A stretch of DNA of 64,000 nt from Taudactylus pleione (Eukaryota > Chordata > Amphibia > Anura > Myobatrachidae): the NCBI GenBank assembly GCA_031769625.1, contig JAUIMM010000115.1:20476501-20540500 (forward strand), written 5' to 3'. A program made the position numbers and the translations under genes. The notes under the pieces were generated by a model. That model searched no databases and was not told the DNA's origin. It worked only from the letters and a program-made list of their open reading frames with translations. Shown piece by piece: positions 1-10,386 of the stretch; the stretch's first letter is position 1, and every line of letters begins with the position of its first letter.

Positions 1-57
1 GGGGTCACAGCCCCGTCCTCAGGACAATTACATACAGACACAACATAGACGACACTT
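1..57 (-). repeat. inverted PLE terminal-repeat arm, cut by window edge
   Basis: Bases 1-46 are the exact reverse complement of 58-103, separated by an 11-nt spacer (47-57). This is the hammerhead-containing start of the PLE terminal repeat in opposite orientation, so the element begins as a palindrome. The left arm runs off the window. Inverted partial copies at element ends are known for PLEs. Confidence 0.85.
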
Positions 58-246
58 ATGTTGTGTCTGTATGTAATTGTCCTGAGGACGGGGCTGTGAC
101 CCCGAAAACGTTAGATTTATTACATTGCCTTTGACATTATTTGTCGACTCCGTGTGCCAGTTTCTTCTTTCTATTGGCTTATTCTTCTGTGCACCGGAGC
201 AGGTTGTTGATTTGAATTGAGTGCCGGCAAATTGGAGGAGAACTAT
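58..246 (+). repeat. 5' pLTR of the PLE
   Basis: Direct repeat of 3994-4182, about 187 bp, with one visible substitution (A113 versus G4049). It contains a hammerhead ribozyme motif near its 5' end and terminates just before the coding region. Confidence 0.92.
71..125 (+). ncRNA. hammerhead ribozyme (type I) in the 5' pLTR
   Basis: The core CUGAGGA is at 82-88. One extra base (C89) precedes stem II (GGGG 90-93 with CCCC 100-103, loop 94-99). GAAA is at 104-107. The stem III segment AACGUU (107-112) is a perfect palindrome with no room for a hairpin loop, so stem III would form between two molecules or tandem copies. The cleavage nucleotide is A113, which fits the H17 rule. Stem I pairs GUC (79-81) with GAU (114-116) and AUGUAAU (71-77) with AUUACAU (119-125) around a small internal loop. 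Hammerheads in PLE pLTRs are established. Activity here is inferred from the intact core. Confidence 0.85.
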
Positions 247-1688
247 GCATTTGTGCTGATTAGCACCTGTTGCAAGGCACCTATAGATATATCATTTATG
301 CTGGACTTTTTTGCTTATATACTGCTTTGATCTCAACGTCTGTGTTACTTGGAGATCTCATATACAGACAGATGGATCCGTCACAGTGTTCCACACTAGG
401 AAATGAGTTTGCGGGATGTCAGAATGTGTTAATAACACCGCTGGGGGAGACTTTTAGTTTCTCACAAACAGAAATTGATAAAATCCTCTCGAAGGAGACG
501 GTATCTTTGTCTGACCCTACAATGAATGTGGAAGATCTGTATTTTCAATTTTTAAAACTGAAACGTCGAGAAATTGATTTTTTGCTCCACAGTATATCAC
601 TTTCGGATTACTACAGGGAGCACAAAATACCAAGAGGTTTTAGAGTGCATAACGTCCCGACAATTGGACGGAATAATCCAGAATTTGTTCGGAAATGGAT
701 TGCTATCCTCAATAAATGTGCCTTTGATCTCATGATTTTGGTGATTGATGAAGCAAATAAAGAACTTGCATCGGTCAGAACAAAGATTGCCTCCTTTGAG
801 AAGGCACACATTAAACTCATTGAAGAGGATACCAATTTTGACTGGATGTCCAAATTAGAGTCTCAGTGTGATCAATATCGCAAAGAGCTATTGAAATTTA
901 AACGTAGAAAAAAACTGGCAATGAACTCTGATTATGAGGATAACCGAGTGTACAAATGGTTGTCTGGGGATGAGATGCCCCAGTCTAATGCAGCAGGGAC
1001 AAGGAGAAGGCGACCATGGCAGAGGAGGGAACAGCAGGGGGTGCAATACAAACAATACAAGTCGAGTAGTGACAGTGACTTTAGAGTGTCGGAAGCGGAG
1101 GACACTATCTAGGTCTATGGTCCCTTTAGAGGGGGTATCTACACCCACCCTACCTTCCAGAGACGATCTCCCACCCGCCAGAGGGGGCAGAGGAAGAGGA
1201 TCCAGAAAGGTGACCCAGAAAAAGAAACACTGATTTTCAATCTCTCAGACCGTACTCTCACTCCTATTGAACTTAGGGTACTAAACAGAGGACTTGGCTT
1301 TGTACCCACGAACAAACATGATGATTTTACCTGGAAATTGAACCTTCACAGGTTTTCCAGAAAGCTATGGTTGAAGGAATTTTACCGTGAAGAAAATCCT
1401 TCACGCGAGTTGTCGGTCCAAGAAACTTTCTTACGGAAAACCTCGAGATCTAATTTTGATCCAGTGTCTACCAATCCCTCGCTGAAGACTTTCAGTAGAC
1501 TACTTGACGATTCTGTGACCAGATATATATCCACCCCCTGTAAGATTCAACCGAATCTGTCTAAACCTGAGTTCCAGGCTTTACAGAATTTAGAGGATTA
1601 TAAAGACATCATTATTAGACCGGCCGATAAGGGCGGCGCTATTGTGATCCAAGGGATCGAGGATTACAAAAATTAAATTTATCACCAA

Positions 1689-3224
1689 TTGTCGGACCAC
1701 AATGTCTACTCTAAACTCCATTATAATTCCACAGTGGAATACCAAAAGGAATTGATTACTATTCTGATGAAGGCTAAAGAGGAAAATATTATTGATGCCA
1801 AGGTCTTTAAATCTTTGTGTATCCAGCACCCCAAAGTTCCAGTGATTTACACCTTGCCGAAAATTCACAAGGACCCCATTAGACCACCAGGGAGGCCAAT
1901 TATTTCGGCCCGTGGTTCTTTACTACAGCCGGTGTCCCAACTTCTTGACTGTGTGTTACAGCCATTGCTATATCTTCAAGAGACATTTTTGAGAGATACT
2001 ACAATGTTCTTGAAGAAGCTGATGGATATTGGCCGTTTGCCCGAGGAGGCACTGTTATGCTGTCTGGATGTGTGTAGTTTGTACACCTCCATTCCGCATG
2101 AGGGGGGAATGTTGGCAATGAAAGGATTCTTGAAAGATAATTTATCACCTACTGTATTTGACCATGATCTTTTTTTGACACTGCTTGAGCTAACGTTACA
2201 TCGGAATTATTTTTTATTTGATGGGGCGTTCTATCTACAGCTACGGGGGTGTGCCATGGGTTCTTCCGTGGCACCCTCGTATGCTAATGTATTTATGTTT
2301 GAGCAGGAAGCTCGTATGTTTTTTAGCAACCCCGAGACCAGCAAACACATCTTGTTATTTACGAGATACATAGATGATGTGTTTTTGATTTGGCTGGGGG
2401 GGGTTGATAATTTCATACATCTCATGCAAGAAATTAATGGGTCTAATTCACCCATCAAATTCACATATACATATAGTCATAGCAGTATTGATTTTCTAGA
2501 TGTAAATGTGACTGTGAAAGATGGATTTGTTGAAACAGGGGTGTTTCGGAAAAAGACAGATAGAAATACCTTTCTAATGGCCAACAGTCATCATCCCCCT
2601 TCTTTGAAGAAGGGTTTGCCGCGATCACAGATGATGCGGGTGGCACGCATCACCAGTGATCCTGGCAAGATTGAATCGGAATTGGATGCTTTAATTGATA
2701 GATTTGTGTGTAGAGGTTATGACATAGATCTGCTCAAGAAACAAAAACAAGAGATTCTTCAACTTCAGAGAACTGTGCTTTTGAATCCTGCCAATAGGGA
2801 CGATACTAGTGTTATATCATGGACCAGTGAGTATACAGTGGCTAACCCGATCATCAGGAGGGCCACTAAAGCACTATGGCCCATCGTCAACACGGATAAG
2901 GATTTACCTATGTTTCACAACAAACGTCCTTTAGCAGCCTTCCGGAGAGGCCGTAATCTTAAGGATAGATTGGTCCATTCGGATATCACTGATGTTGGTC
3001 TGACAATGCCACCTAATACATATGTTAAAGCACCGGGGTGCTACAAGTGTAGTGGTTGCACGACATGTAAATTTTTGGTACCGTGCAAGACTTTTAAACA
3101 CCCACACTTAAAATACCACGTACAACATCAGATTTGTTCTTTCTTGTCTGACAACTTATGTAGTCTACATTATTGTGTGCCCGTGTGGAATACATTATGT
3201 TGGTCAGACCACACGACAGTTTAG
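1689..3224 (+). pseudogene. reverse transcriptase core of the PLE
   Basis: This 511-codon open segment shows the RT palm in order: a fingers motif around YTLPKIHKDP, motif A LDVCSLYTSIPH with the first catalytic Asp at about residue 127, motif B GCAMGSSVAPSYAN, motif C YIDD at residues 227-230 (both Asp present), and IDFLDVNV as the following motif. A CxxCxxCxxC knuckle (CYKCSGCTTC) lies near the end, as is common between RT and endonuclease in several PLEs. It is in frame with the upstream segment except for the TAA at 1674. After about 3140 the frame is wrong, and the last ~25 residues are frameshift product ending at TAG 3222-3224. The catalytic residues are intact although the whole protein is not. 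Confidence 0.93.
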
Positions 3225-3489
3225 AGAACGGATGGCAGTGCATCGGTCAGCTATCCGTCTGGTATTGAATGGCAGGGATATTGACCAACCGGTGGCTAGA
3301 CACTTTGGTGAGGTTGGCCATACACTGGATTCTTTGACATATTTCATTATTGATCATGCCCCTGTATCCTTGAGAGGGGGTGATCGAGCTAAAGCTTTGC
3401 TATTTAAAGAAGCAAGATGGATCACCAGATTGGGCACCACAAAACCTGGGGGATTAAATGATAAAATCAATTGGAATAGTCTTATATGA
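3175..3489 (+). pseudogene. GIY-YIG endonuclease domain of the PLE
   Basis: This 104-codon segment starts CPCGIHYVGQT and continues with QFRERM, which includes the conserved Arg, and KEARWITRL near the C-terminus, which supplies the expected catalytic Glu region. It belongs to the same protein as the RT but is displaced by a frameshift a few tens of bases upstream; the true continuation of the RT enters this frame before its first ATG. In PLEs this domain makes the DNA nick for target-primed reverse transcription. The stop at 3487-3489 is followed by ~500 bp of untranslated sequence before the 3' pLTR. Confidence 0.92.
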
Positions 3490-3993
3490 ATGGAGTAGTT
3501 ATTTCACTAAATTAATAGTTATGAGGTATTTTGTTGTTTATGTAACGTATATGATTTCTCGATGCATTTTTTCTGTATTTTTTCTGTATTTTTTCATTTG
3601 ATTTATTTGGTTTACATGGTGTTGTTTTGTAGCAAGGGGTGGTTGCTGCGATGGTTAGTCTGTATATGTTATTTTACATTTGTTATTTTTATGTTCATAT
3701 TTGTTATTTTTATATTCATTCTTGTTTTTGTTTCATATTGTGTTATTCCGTGCATCCACAGTGTCCCTGTGTCCAGGTGTAATATACAGCTATCCCACTG
3801 GTGAGAGGCATAGAATGAGCATGCTGGAGTCAAGGAGGCAGGCCGGAGGAACGCAAGCTGCTTGTTCCTATGGTGATGTCTGGAGTGGATTCCGGAAGCT
3901 CAACAGTTGCCGGTTCCGGTGGGAGGGGCTGACGCCGAGAGAGATGGATGGCGGTCAGACGGGGGGTATATTAGAGTGGGGTAAGTGTCGTCT
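3490..3993 (+). other. PLE 3' untranslated region
   Basis: T-rich, non-coding sequence between the endonuclease stop and the 3' pLTR. Short open frames here (3562-3804, 3680-4012) are low-complexity and show no recognised domain. It ends AAGTGTCGTCT just before the pLTR, the reverse complement of which forms the spacer of the palindrome at the element's left end. Confidence 0.7.
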
Positions 3994-4176
3994 ATGTTGT
4001 GTCTGTATGTAATTGTCCTGAGGACGGGGCTGTGACCCCGAAAACGTTGGATTTATTACATTGCCTTTGACATTATTTGTCGACTCCGTGTGCCAGTTTC
4101 TTCTTTCTATTGGCTTATTCTTCTGTGCACCGGAGCAGGTTGTTGATTTGAATTGAGTGCCGGCAAATTGGAGGAG

Positions 4177-4182
<6 letters not shown>
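3994..4182 (+). repeat. 3' pLTR of the PLE
   Basis: Direct repeat of 58-246. It differs at the base that would be the hammerhead cleavage nucleotide (G4049 instead of A). It ends directly in an (AT)n tract. Confidence 0.92.
4007..4061 (+). ncRNA. hammerhead ribozyme, probably inactivated (G at cleavage site)
   Basis: Same fold as 71-125: core CUGAGGA, stem II GGGG/CCCC, GAAA, palindromic AACGUU, stem I. The cleavage position reads UUG instead of UUA. Hammerheads require A, C or U at this position, so self-cleavage at this site is not expected (established rule applied by inference). Confidence 0.8.
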
Positions 4183-4243
<61 letters not shown>

Positions 4244-4287
4244 TACATACATACACACACACACATATATACATATATATATATATT
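4181..4287. repeat. (AT)n then (AC/AT)n microsatellite
   Basis: About 50 bp of pure AT followed by mixed ACAC/ATAC repeats and a second short AT run. It starts at the exact 3' end of the pLTR. Short open frames of Tyr-Ile repeats on either strand here are artefacts of the repeat. Confidence 0.95.
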
Positions 4288-5111
4288 AGTAACTTCCTCC
4301 TCCCAGTGCTACCTCACCTACAACCCAATGCCTTTTTGGTGACTCTTGGATTTCAATGTTCGATTTCTTGCATGCTGGCCCAGCTTTTTATCTTCCACTC
4401 TGTTCAGTGCAGTAACTTTGGCCTACTGCTTCGGACCTCTGCAACGACCCCTTAACCCTCTGACGTAAGTGCTGCTTTGACCACTGGACATCCTGTACAG
4501 ACCCTGGACCTTCCTGTTCTAAACCCCTGGACTCCATCTCCATGCACTGAGCATTTTTGTCCCATATCACCTTCCTCCCCTGTCCTTTGTGTAATCCCCT
4601 AGCCGCTCACCAGGCCTACTTGCTTTGCCCCTTAAGAATATCCATCTCACACAAACATACCTTGTCAGTAACAAGACCACTGTTCCATTTAAGCCTGACA
4701 TTTGGTCCTCCAGTTCTAACTAGGCCCTGGATAGATCCAAAGCCTTTGCCTCCAACAGGAATAGTAGCTAGAACCAGTTGTCTGTTCCTAAGCTATTGGC
4801 TGCTTCACCTTCTGTGATTCTAGTAGGTCTATGTAGTGTTTATCTTGCCTTTAGTATGTTGCTTTCTGTATTGGTCTTTCATGTGTCTCTCTGTATTCAG
4901 TATTTCTCCACTGTGTATCACATCTCCAAGCATCTTGTTTTACCCATTGTAACCTGTGTAGTGTGTACAAGATGGCTGCTTTGCCTGATACTTTCATAGG
5001 TTGAACACTGCATGGAACTGATGATTCTGTGGGTTGTTTCCTGTATTCCCTATTTCGTATTCACGCACTACAGTATTACTATTGTAGTGCATCCAAGAGC
5101 CTTGGGATCCA
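4288..5111. other. unassigned sequence
   Basis: Pyrimidine-rich on the plus strand with short open frames (for example 4557-4817) that match no family I recognise. No inverted ends, no poly(A) and no microsatellite were seen. It could be old LINE or intronic sequence. Confidence 0.4.
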
Positions 5112-5400
5112 GTCAAAATGACGACAGGTTCTGAATGTCGATCTGGACCTTAGACTGACAACCAATATGTCATCATTCAAAAATTGCCGACGTGCTCATA
5201 ATGTTGACATGTAACATGCCAACACCAGAATGTCAACATAATTTTTTGCTAATTTCTAGGGTAAAGGATAGCTTTGGGGTTAGGGGTAGGCTAAAATAAG
5301 CAAAAACTATGTCAATATTCTGATGTCAACATTTTGGTTGTTGGTTGTTGACCTAAAGTCCATGTCGACATACAGAACCCGACGAATTTCTGAAAGTCAA
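5112..5400. mobile_element. MITE with ~42-bp terminal inverted repeats
   Basis: The left end (GACGACAGGTTCTGAATGTC, from 5120) matches the reverse complement of the right end (to about 5385) over ~42 bp, with a few differences. The interior contains a short GGTTAGGGGTAGG stretch and repeated TGTTGACAT-like words, linking it to the larger element at 45950-46800. No coding capacity. Confidence 0.75.
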
Positions 5401-5448
5401 CTTATCATACTACATCTGGCAGCCTTCTATGTCATATGTTTTTAGCTC

Positions 5449-5515
5449 TGCACATCTAAAGCGCTTTGAGCCCTTTTGGAGAAAAGTGCTATATAAATAA
5501 ACATTATTATTATAT
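5449..5515 (+). repeat. LINE/SINE 3' tail
   Basis: AAAGCGCTTTGAGCCC, then GTGCTATATAAATAAA, then an (ATT)n end. This is the widely shared 3' tail of L2/CR1-type LINEs and the SINEs that depend on them. Only the tail is recognisable. Confidence 0.75.
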
Positions 5516-7484
5516 AACACTTTTTTTTACTATTTAACATTGTGCAGTTATAAATTAGTATTTTATAAGAAATAATAATACAATAAAATATATCCATAAC
5601 TTTGATACGTAATGCTGTAATGTGTAAATGGTATATGACTTAAGCTGAAAGAGGTCCTTCCCAAATCTCCACCCATCCTTTCACTACAAGAAAATTATTT
5701 GTGTAATGGCCTAATTGGATTAATGGAATGAAGGAGCTGAGTTATGGTTTATCATAATATTACAAGTAATGTTTCCAATTAATTTCAGGATCTTAGTGTC
5801 ATTTGTGATTTAATGACAAAAACAGAATGGGCTGAGTTATAGGCTCCCATTACATTTCACGGGAGTAGTTAATTATGGTTCAGCTACTCCCTTTTCTTAC
5901 TGACATAGCTTAACTTCATCCCTTTCCACCCAGGACCAAAGTGCCTGACAGTCTGCCAGAATTCCAGCTGACCCAAGACCTTGGATACTTTAGATACCAG
6001 AAGTTATATGTGACTAGCAATGAAATAATCAGACAGACCACAAAGTGCTGGTCTACTTACACATTACAAAAAAAAAATAATAATAAAAAATACTTTATAC
6101 TCATGCTACATAAAGAAAAGGTTTGTGGCACTTGTCCAGTTTTAGTAGTACAATGCAACCTGCGTTGAAATCGAGTATTTAGCGTTCGTCATGCATATAT
6201 TTTCTTTATAAACTATAAACCAGTAATTTAAACATTTCTATAATTATGGGAAATAATTAGTTCCACTGGGGAATATTTACATACTGTAGCGATGGTAACC
6301 AAAAATATCTGCATCTTCTTGTTATATTCCAAGACTAAAAATCAAAAACACATTTTTTTAATGAGTTATGGTGGAATACTGTACGTTGGCTATATTATGA
6401 TCTGAATTAGTTTTTCCATCATTTGTACAGCAGAAAAATGTTATAATCCAGATTTTATATACTCATAAGACTATAAAAAGGTCCAGTTCTTTGACTGGAG
6501 TCTTATTACTGGATTAGACCCAACCGCCCCTCACTCTCACTGACAAAAGCTTAAGGTAGCACATGCTGATCATCTAAAGTTGGTGTAAGGATTCAGGGGT
6601 CTATTTATTAAAGGGTAAAAAGGTGATAGAGCTTTGCACTAATATTAATGGGTCACCGCCAGTGGTAAGATTCGATAACCTCCATTGATGGTAGGATTCA
6701 TTGAGAACATCTATAAATACTTTGACACATTTATTATAGTTATATTGCGTGAAATCCCTGCAAAAACCTATGGGCTACTCTTTTGCATATTTTTTCATAA
6801 AGGGAGTCTCCAGATGCCTTTCCGCCAGCCCCCACTGACACATGCAGTGGCCAACAACTGCTCATACAAGTATGTGTGCCGGGCATAGGCGTATTAACAA
6901 TGGATGCAAGCATTTATCTGACAGTTCCTCGAAGTGGTATTTCATATGGGTAAAGGAAGTGTCTTACTGCAGCAGTGCGGCGTTTTGCTCTGCCCCCACC
7001 ACAGACAGTGAGTCACTCTTTCTATTCCTCACAGACTGTTCGCTCCATCCCATCTCCTTTAACCTGTCACTCACTCTGTTTACATCTCTGCCAACTGCTA
7101 GAACTTTTAATGATGCAGATGACAACACATGTATTAATACTACTATCGCTGTTTTTACCGTATGTGTGACAGCCTGACAATACAACTGTACATTGGACAA
7201 AGAGTAGTTTGACAGGCTATTGCATTAGTGAGGAACACAAGCACTGCTAGCCACCAGCCATAGCAATATAGCCACTGTAACAATGACCAGTCTTAACTAA
7301 AATAATATAATACCTCATGATATTAACTTTATTATGTCCATGAGTTTTATATATTATAAACACTGATTAAAATGTAGTTAATAAACAATATAGTTGTCTT
7401 ATTTGTGTTTTACAGTATGTATAGGTAATATGGTTCACACACTGTCTGATAAGTACTACAGAGAGCATGGACCCGATGCGAGCT
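5516..7484. other. AT-rich sequence, no gene recognised
   Basis: Mostly unique-looking AT-rich DNA. A fragment at about 6597-6690 starts GGGGTCTATTTATTAA, like the end of the MITE at 60532, but I could not place its partner end. Open frames such as 6842-7177 have no recognisable domain. Confidence 0.4.
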
Positions 7485-7492
7485 GGCCTGGG

Positions 7493-7751
7493 GGTTTGGG
7501 TATGGGATGCCGGCGCTCGGGATCCCAGCTGTCAGAATCCCGAAAGGGCTAGCATACCGACACTTGTTGTTCGGTATGCTAACCCTCCCCCTCTCCTTAC
7601 CCTAACCCTCCCCGGTGCTTAACCCTAACCTCCCCCCCTAGTACCTAACCCCTAATCCTAAACCTCCCCTAACCCCACAATACTTACCTTCGGGATGCCA
7701 GCGGTCAGTATTCCGATGCCGGTAATTAGACCGGGATGCGGACTACATCAC
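7493..7751 (-). mobile_element. GGGATG-type MITE with 8-bp target duplication
   Basis: Flanked by GGCCTGGG at 7485-7492 and 7752-7759. One end reads GGTTTGGGTATGGGATGCCG; the other, in reverse complement, TGATGTAGTCCGCATCCCGG. The interior has degenerate CCCTAACC repeats. The 8-bp duplication points to a hAT-like or other 8-bp transposase. Same family as 13077, 34158, 42597, 44251 and 50170. Confidence 0.85.
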
Positions 7752-7876
7752 GGCCTGGGTTAGAGTGATGGGGTTATATTTATTACTAGCTGGGATAAAC
7801 CTGCAGCCTTTTTTTGTTTACCATGTCCTCGCCTATAACCCCATTCCGTTGATCCTGAAAAGGACATGCATGCAAA

Positions 7877-8874
7877 CAGTGGCGTAACTACCATGGATGC
7901 AAGGGGTGTGGCTGCAATGGTGCCCGAACTGCCTCTGTGGGCCGCTGCACCCAGTCAAGCACACAAGTTGCAATGCTGATTTGATGCTGACCTGCCAGCT
8001 GATTACAGCTGATGCATTGGAAAGTAGACATGGAGACAGGGGCGCTGAGAGGGGGGGGGGGGCGGGTTCAAATTACCCGAGCCTGGGCTTGCTGCAGGGG
8101 CACCAGTCCACCTCCCTCTTAAGTCACAGCAGCCCAGCACATGCTGCTGTGTGCTGGGCTGCACTGGGAGACTGCTCGTGGCTGCTAAAGCAGCAGCTGG
8201 AGCAGTCTCCTATGCCTATGGGGGGAGCGATCACGCTGATTGCGCCCCCCATTGGCTGAGCGCCGGGCTGAGGGGCTCCTAATTTTTTTTTTTTTCGGAG
8301 GGGGCTTGGTCACACCTCCCGTGATTAGGCCACGCCCCCTGCCACCTTGGCCCGGCGTGGCTCTCGTCGGCCCTGCATGGAGAGACAGCACCGCCAGTCC
8401 TAAGGCAAACAGGTCTCCGATTGGCTTGTGACTGGCGTCAGATTCAAATTGCTCTGGCATTGCCTGTCCATGTCTGCCGCTGCCTGCTGGTGCACCAGCT
8501 GTAATTAGCTGATGGACCGCCTCCAAATCCACACCTGCTGGCTGCTGATGGGACACAGGAGGAGGCAAGAGGCTGCTGGAGGGAGACAGGGAGGGCATAA
8601 TGTGTAAAGGGACAGTACTATTTTTTGGAATAATGTGTTATATGGGGCACTACTATGTGGCATAATCTGTAGAGGGCATTACTGTGTGGTATAATGTGTA
8701 AGGAGCATTATTGTGTGGCATAATGTATAAGGGGCACCACTACTGCATGGCATAATGTATAAGGGACACAACTACTGCGTGGCATAATGTGTATAAGGGG
8801 TACTACTGTGTAGCATAACCTGAATGGTTTCTGTGTGGGGGCAAATGTATGTGTTTTCTCTAGTTACACCCTTG
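7877..8874 (+). mobile_element. hAT-like non-autonomous element, ~1 kb
   Basis: Flanked by the perfect 8-bp direct repeat CATGCAAA (7869-7876, 8875-8882). The ends are inverted: CAGTGGCGTAACTA at the left and TAGTTACACCCTT at the right. An 8-bp duplication with a CAG-type terminus is the hAT signature. The interior is GC-rich on the left (8040-8400, including a G11 run and a T13 run) and a minisatellite on the right. No transposase was seen; the open frames 7897-8259 (+) and 8185-8598 (-) match nothing. Confidence 0.8.
8595..8830 (+). repeat. degenerate ~36-40 bp minisatellite inside the hAT-like element
   Basis: About six units of the form AAGGGGCACTACTGTGTGGC plus ATAATGTGT with length variation. 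Similar units recur at 20690-20860, so the array is part of a dispersed repeat and not locus-specific. Confidence 0.8.
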
Positions 8875-8882
8875 CATGCAAA

Positions 8883-10169
8883 CACAGGGCTGACTAATAT
8901 ATATGGTCACTTTAAAAAGGACTAACTCTGGATTAAACATGAACTTGCATGAGTCAAAGTTTGACACATGCTCAGACTGTTAGGTTGAAATTATACTTTT
9001 TAACTTTCACACAGGTTTTTGTCAGACTGACATTTGCTGCTGGAGCCAGCCCTGGAATCTGTGTAATTTAAGAGTTTCCCCATTTTTATGGATTGTGTGA
9101 CAGTGTGTGGCCCTGACTAAGTTCAAACCTAGGCAAAAAGCTAATCCTGGTCAAACTACACCACCCTGCCAAATTTGGCTAGGTCAAAAACTCTGGCCGT
9201 GCATAAAGGACAAATAGACAGACACGCTCTGTCGATTATATAGATATTACTATGAAGTAACTAAAAGTTTATTGCTAATTTGAATCATTCCTCACTTTCT
9301 CCTGAATGGGAGGCTTAGAGTGCACACAGTCAGACGTGATTTGGATAAGCCACAAGCTCATGATCCCGAGGCTTCTCCTTCACTGAAAACTCCTCCTGTC
9401 TTCATCATCCCACCTAGGACTGGAGCTTTCAGCTTTGTTACCTGCCTGATGGGTGGTGGCCATTTTCTGCTGGTCTCAGCCTTAACAGGACAGTGACCAG
9501 ACAGGACCTGCAACTTCACACTCAAGGCTCAGCCTTAGGCCTTTATCTATTCTACACTACACTTTTGGTCATAAAGGTTTGGAGATATTTCAAATTGAAC
9601 TACAATGATAATGGATAGTAAAAAGTACCCATCTACTACTAATGCTATTCACTCATGAAGTACCCATCCCATCATCTGATTCCACAGAAAAATATATATT
9701 TTTAACTTTGGTAATCATAATTAACTACTTGATACGTGTAATACAAAAAAATACATTGAAAGATGAAAGGCCCACTAACTTCTAAAAACACCCCTGGTAT
9801 CGGGTTTTGAACCCAGAAGCAAATTGCTAGCAGTAGCTATCACTTTGCTGCTAACCATTTGCTGGGACAGGGCTTTTTTGTAAGCTGTGTCTGGGCACCT
9901 ATATAGAATGGTAAATGCAAGCGGTAATTGCATAGTTTGGAAACTTACGAGCAGGGCCATCTTATTGTACCTCTTTGTCTGTTATTACCCAGTATTGCTT
10001 TATTACTGCTTTGTTCCCAATTGTAAAGCTCAACAGGATATGTTGGCGCAACATAAGTAAATGTTAATAACACTAACAATTTTCATTACAAGTTGAGGCA
10101 TACTTCATTAAAAATGCATTTGGTGATAAAGACACTTGTTCAGTCATCTCTTTCTCAGAATAAAGCAAT
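8883..10169. other. unassigned sequence with a possible retroelement tail
   Basis: Positions 9080-9250 (CAAATAGACAGACACGCTC followed by TATATAGATATTAC) resemble the tail of the repeat that ends at 36906. Otherwise no feature was recognised. The minus frame 9775-9960 has no domain. Confidence 0.35.
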
Positions 10170-10335
10170 TTTTTCAAGAGTGTGCATAATACACTGTATT
10201 TATGCAGAATCAAATCAATGTTTCAATGCCTCATAAAACCGGCATTTCCTGATAAAAATGGTGGTTTTATAAAACCATTTTTGAAACGTTGACTTGATTC
10301 TGCTGTGCTGAGTGTGACAGTCACAATCAGATAGA
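10170..10335 (+). mobile_element. palindromic PLE terminal module, decayed
   Basis: The left arm (about 10190-10248) and the right arm (10249-10315) are imperfect reverse complements sharing GAATCAAATCAATGTTTC / GAAACGTTGACTTGATTC and a central hairpin block. The right arm is a hammerhead-like motif. A (TA)n tract follows at 10349. This matches the layout at 1-104, 51938-52108 and 54432-54816 but belongs to a diverged subfamily. No RT sequence is attached. Confidence 0.7.
10249..10293 (+). ncRNA. decayed hammerhead motif
   Basis: CUGAUAA (10249-10255) stands where CUGANGA is required, so G8, the proposed general acid, is A. Stem II is a long hairpin (AAAUGGU 10256-10262 with ACCAUUU 10274-10280, extended by flanking pairs). 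GAAA is at 10283-10286, the palindromic ACGU at 10286-10289, then U and GAC (10291-10293). The G8 change and the missing stem I 5' strand argue against activity. Confidence 0.65.
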
Positions 10336-10348
10336 GTGTATATAAATT

Positions 10349-10386
10349 TTATATATATATATATCATACATACATATACACACACA
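10349..10386. repeat. (TA)n/(CATA)n microsatellite
   Basis: Short TA run then CATACATACATATACACACAC, immediately after the PLE module, as at the other PLE ends. Confidence 0.9.

Larger units (their letters stand above)
372..3489 (+). pseudogene. PLE polyprotein (reverse transcriptase + GIY-YIG), broken
   Basis: One frame runs from the first ATG (372) to 3224, interrupted only by TAG at 1110-1112 and TAA at 1674-1676. A single net frameshift around 3140-3175 then moves the endonuclease domain into another frame, which ends at 3489. Order of parts: a charged N-terminal region with a basic stretch near 990-1040 (RRRRPWQRR); the PLE N-terminal block containing NLSDRTLTPIE; RPADKGGAIVI just upstream of the RT core; RT motifs; a Cys-rich knuckle; GIY-YIG. 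The protein would reverse-transcribe element RNA at the target and nick DNA with its endonuclease. Because the frame is otherwise open, decay is recent. An upstream TTG start at 270 is possible but less likely. Confidence 0.92.
1..4182 (+). mobile_element. Penelope-like retroelement, nearly full length, inactive
   Basis: The element has a left inverted arm, a 5' pLTR (58-246), one long reading frame with an N-terminal domain, a PLE-type reverse transcriptase and a C-terminal GIY-YIG endonuclease (372-3489), a 3' untranslated part and a 3' pLTR (3994-4182). The two pLTRs differ at one clear position, which suggests fairly recent insertion or homogenisation. The reading frame carries two in-frame stops and one frameshift, so the copy cannot make the full protein. 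The right end abuts an (AT)n/(AC)n microsatellite. Penelope/Neptune/Poseidon sub-clade was not resolved. Confidence 0.93.

Noticed and set aside
270..371. Upstream TTG start for the PLE protein
   Set aside because: The first in-frame ATG at 372 is the simpler choice; the 34 extra codons read as a hydrophobic stretch with no known PLE counterpart.
3955..4342. Tyr-Ile and Cys-Val repeat open frames
   Set aside because: Translation of (AT)n/(AC)n microsatellites; the same artefact occurs at 37450-37697, 51660-51980, 54277-54555 and 54812-55069.
8185..8598. 137-codon basic, Ser/Pro-rich open frame
   Set aside because: Low-complexity product of a GC-rich hAT-like element; includes a poly-Lys run from the T13 tract.
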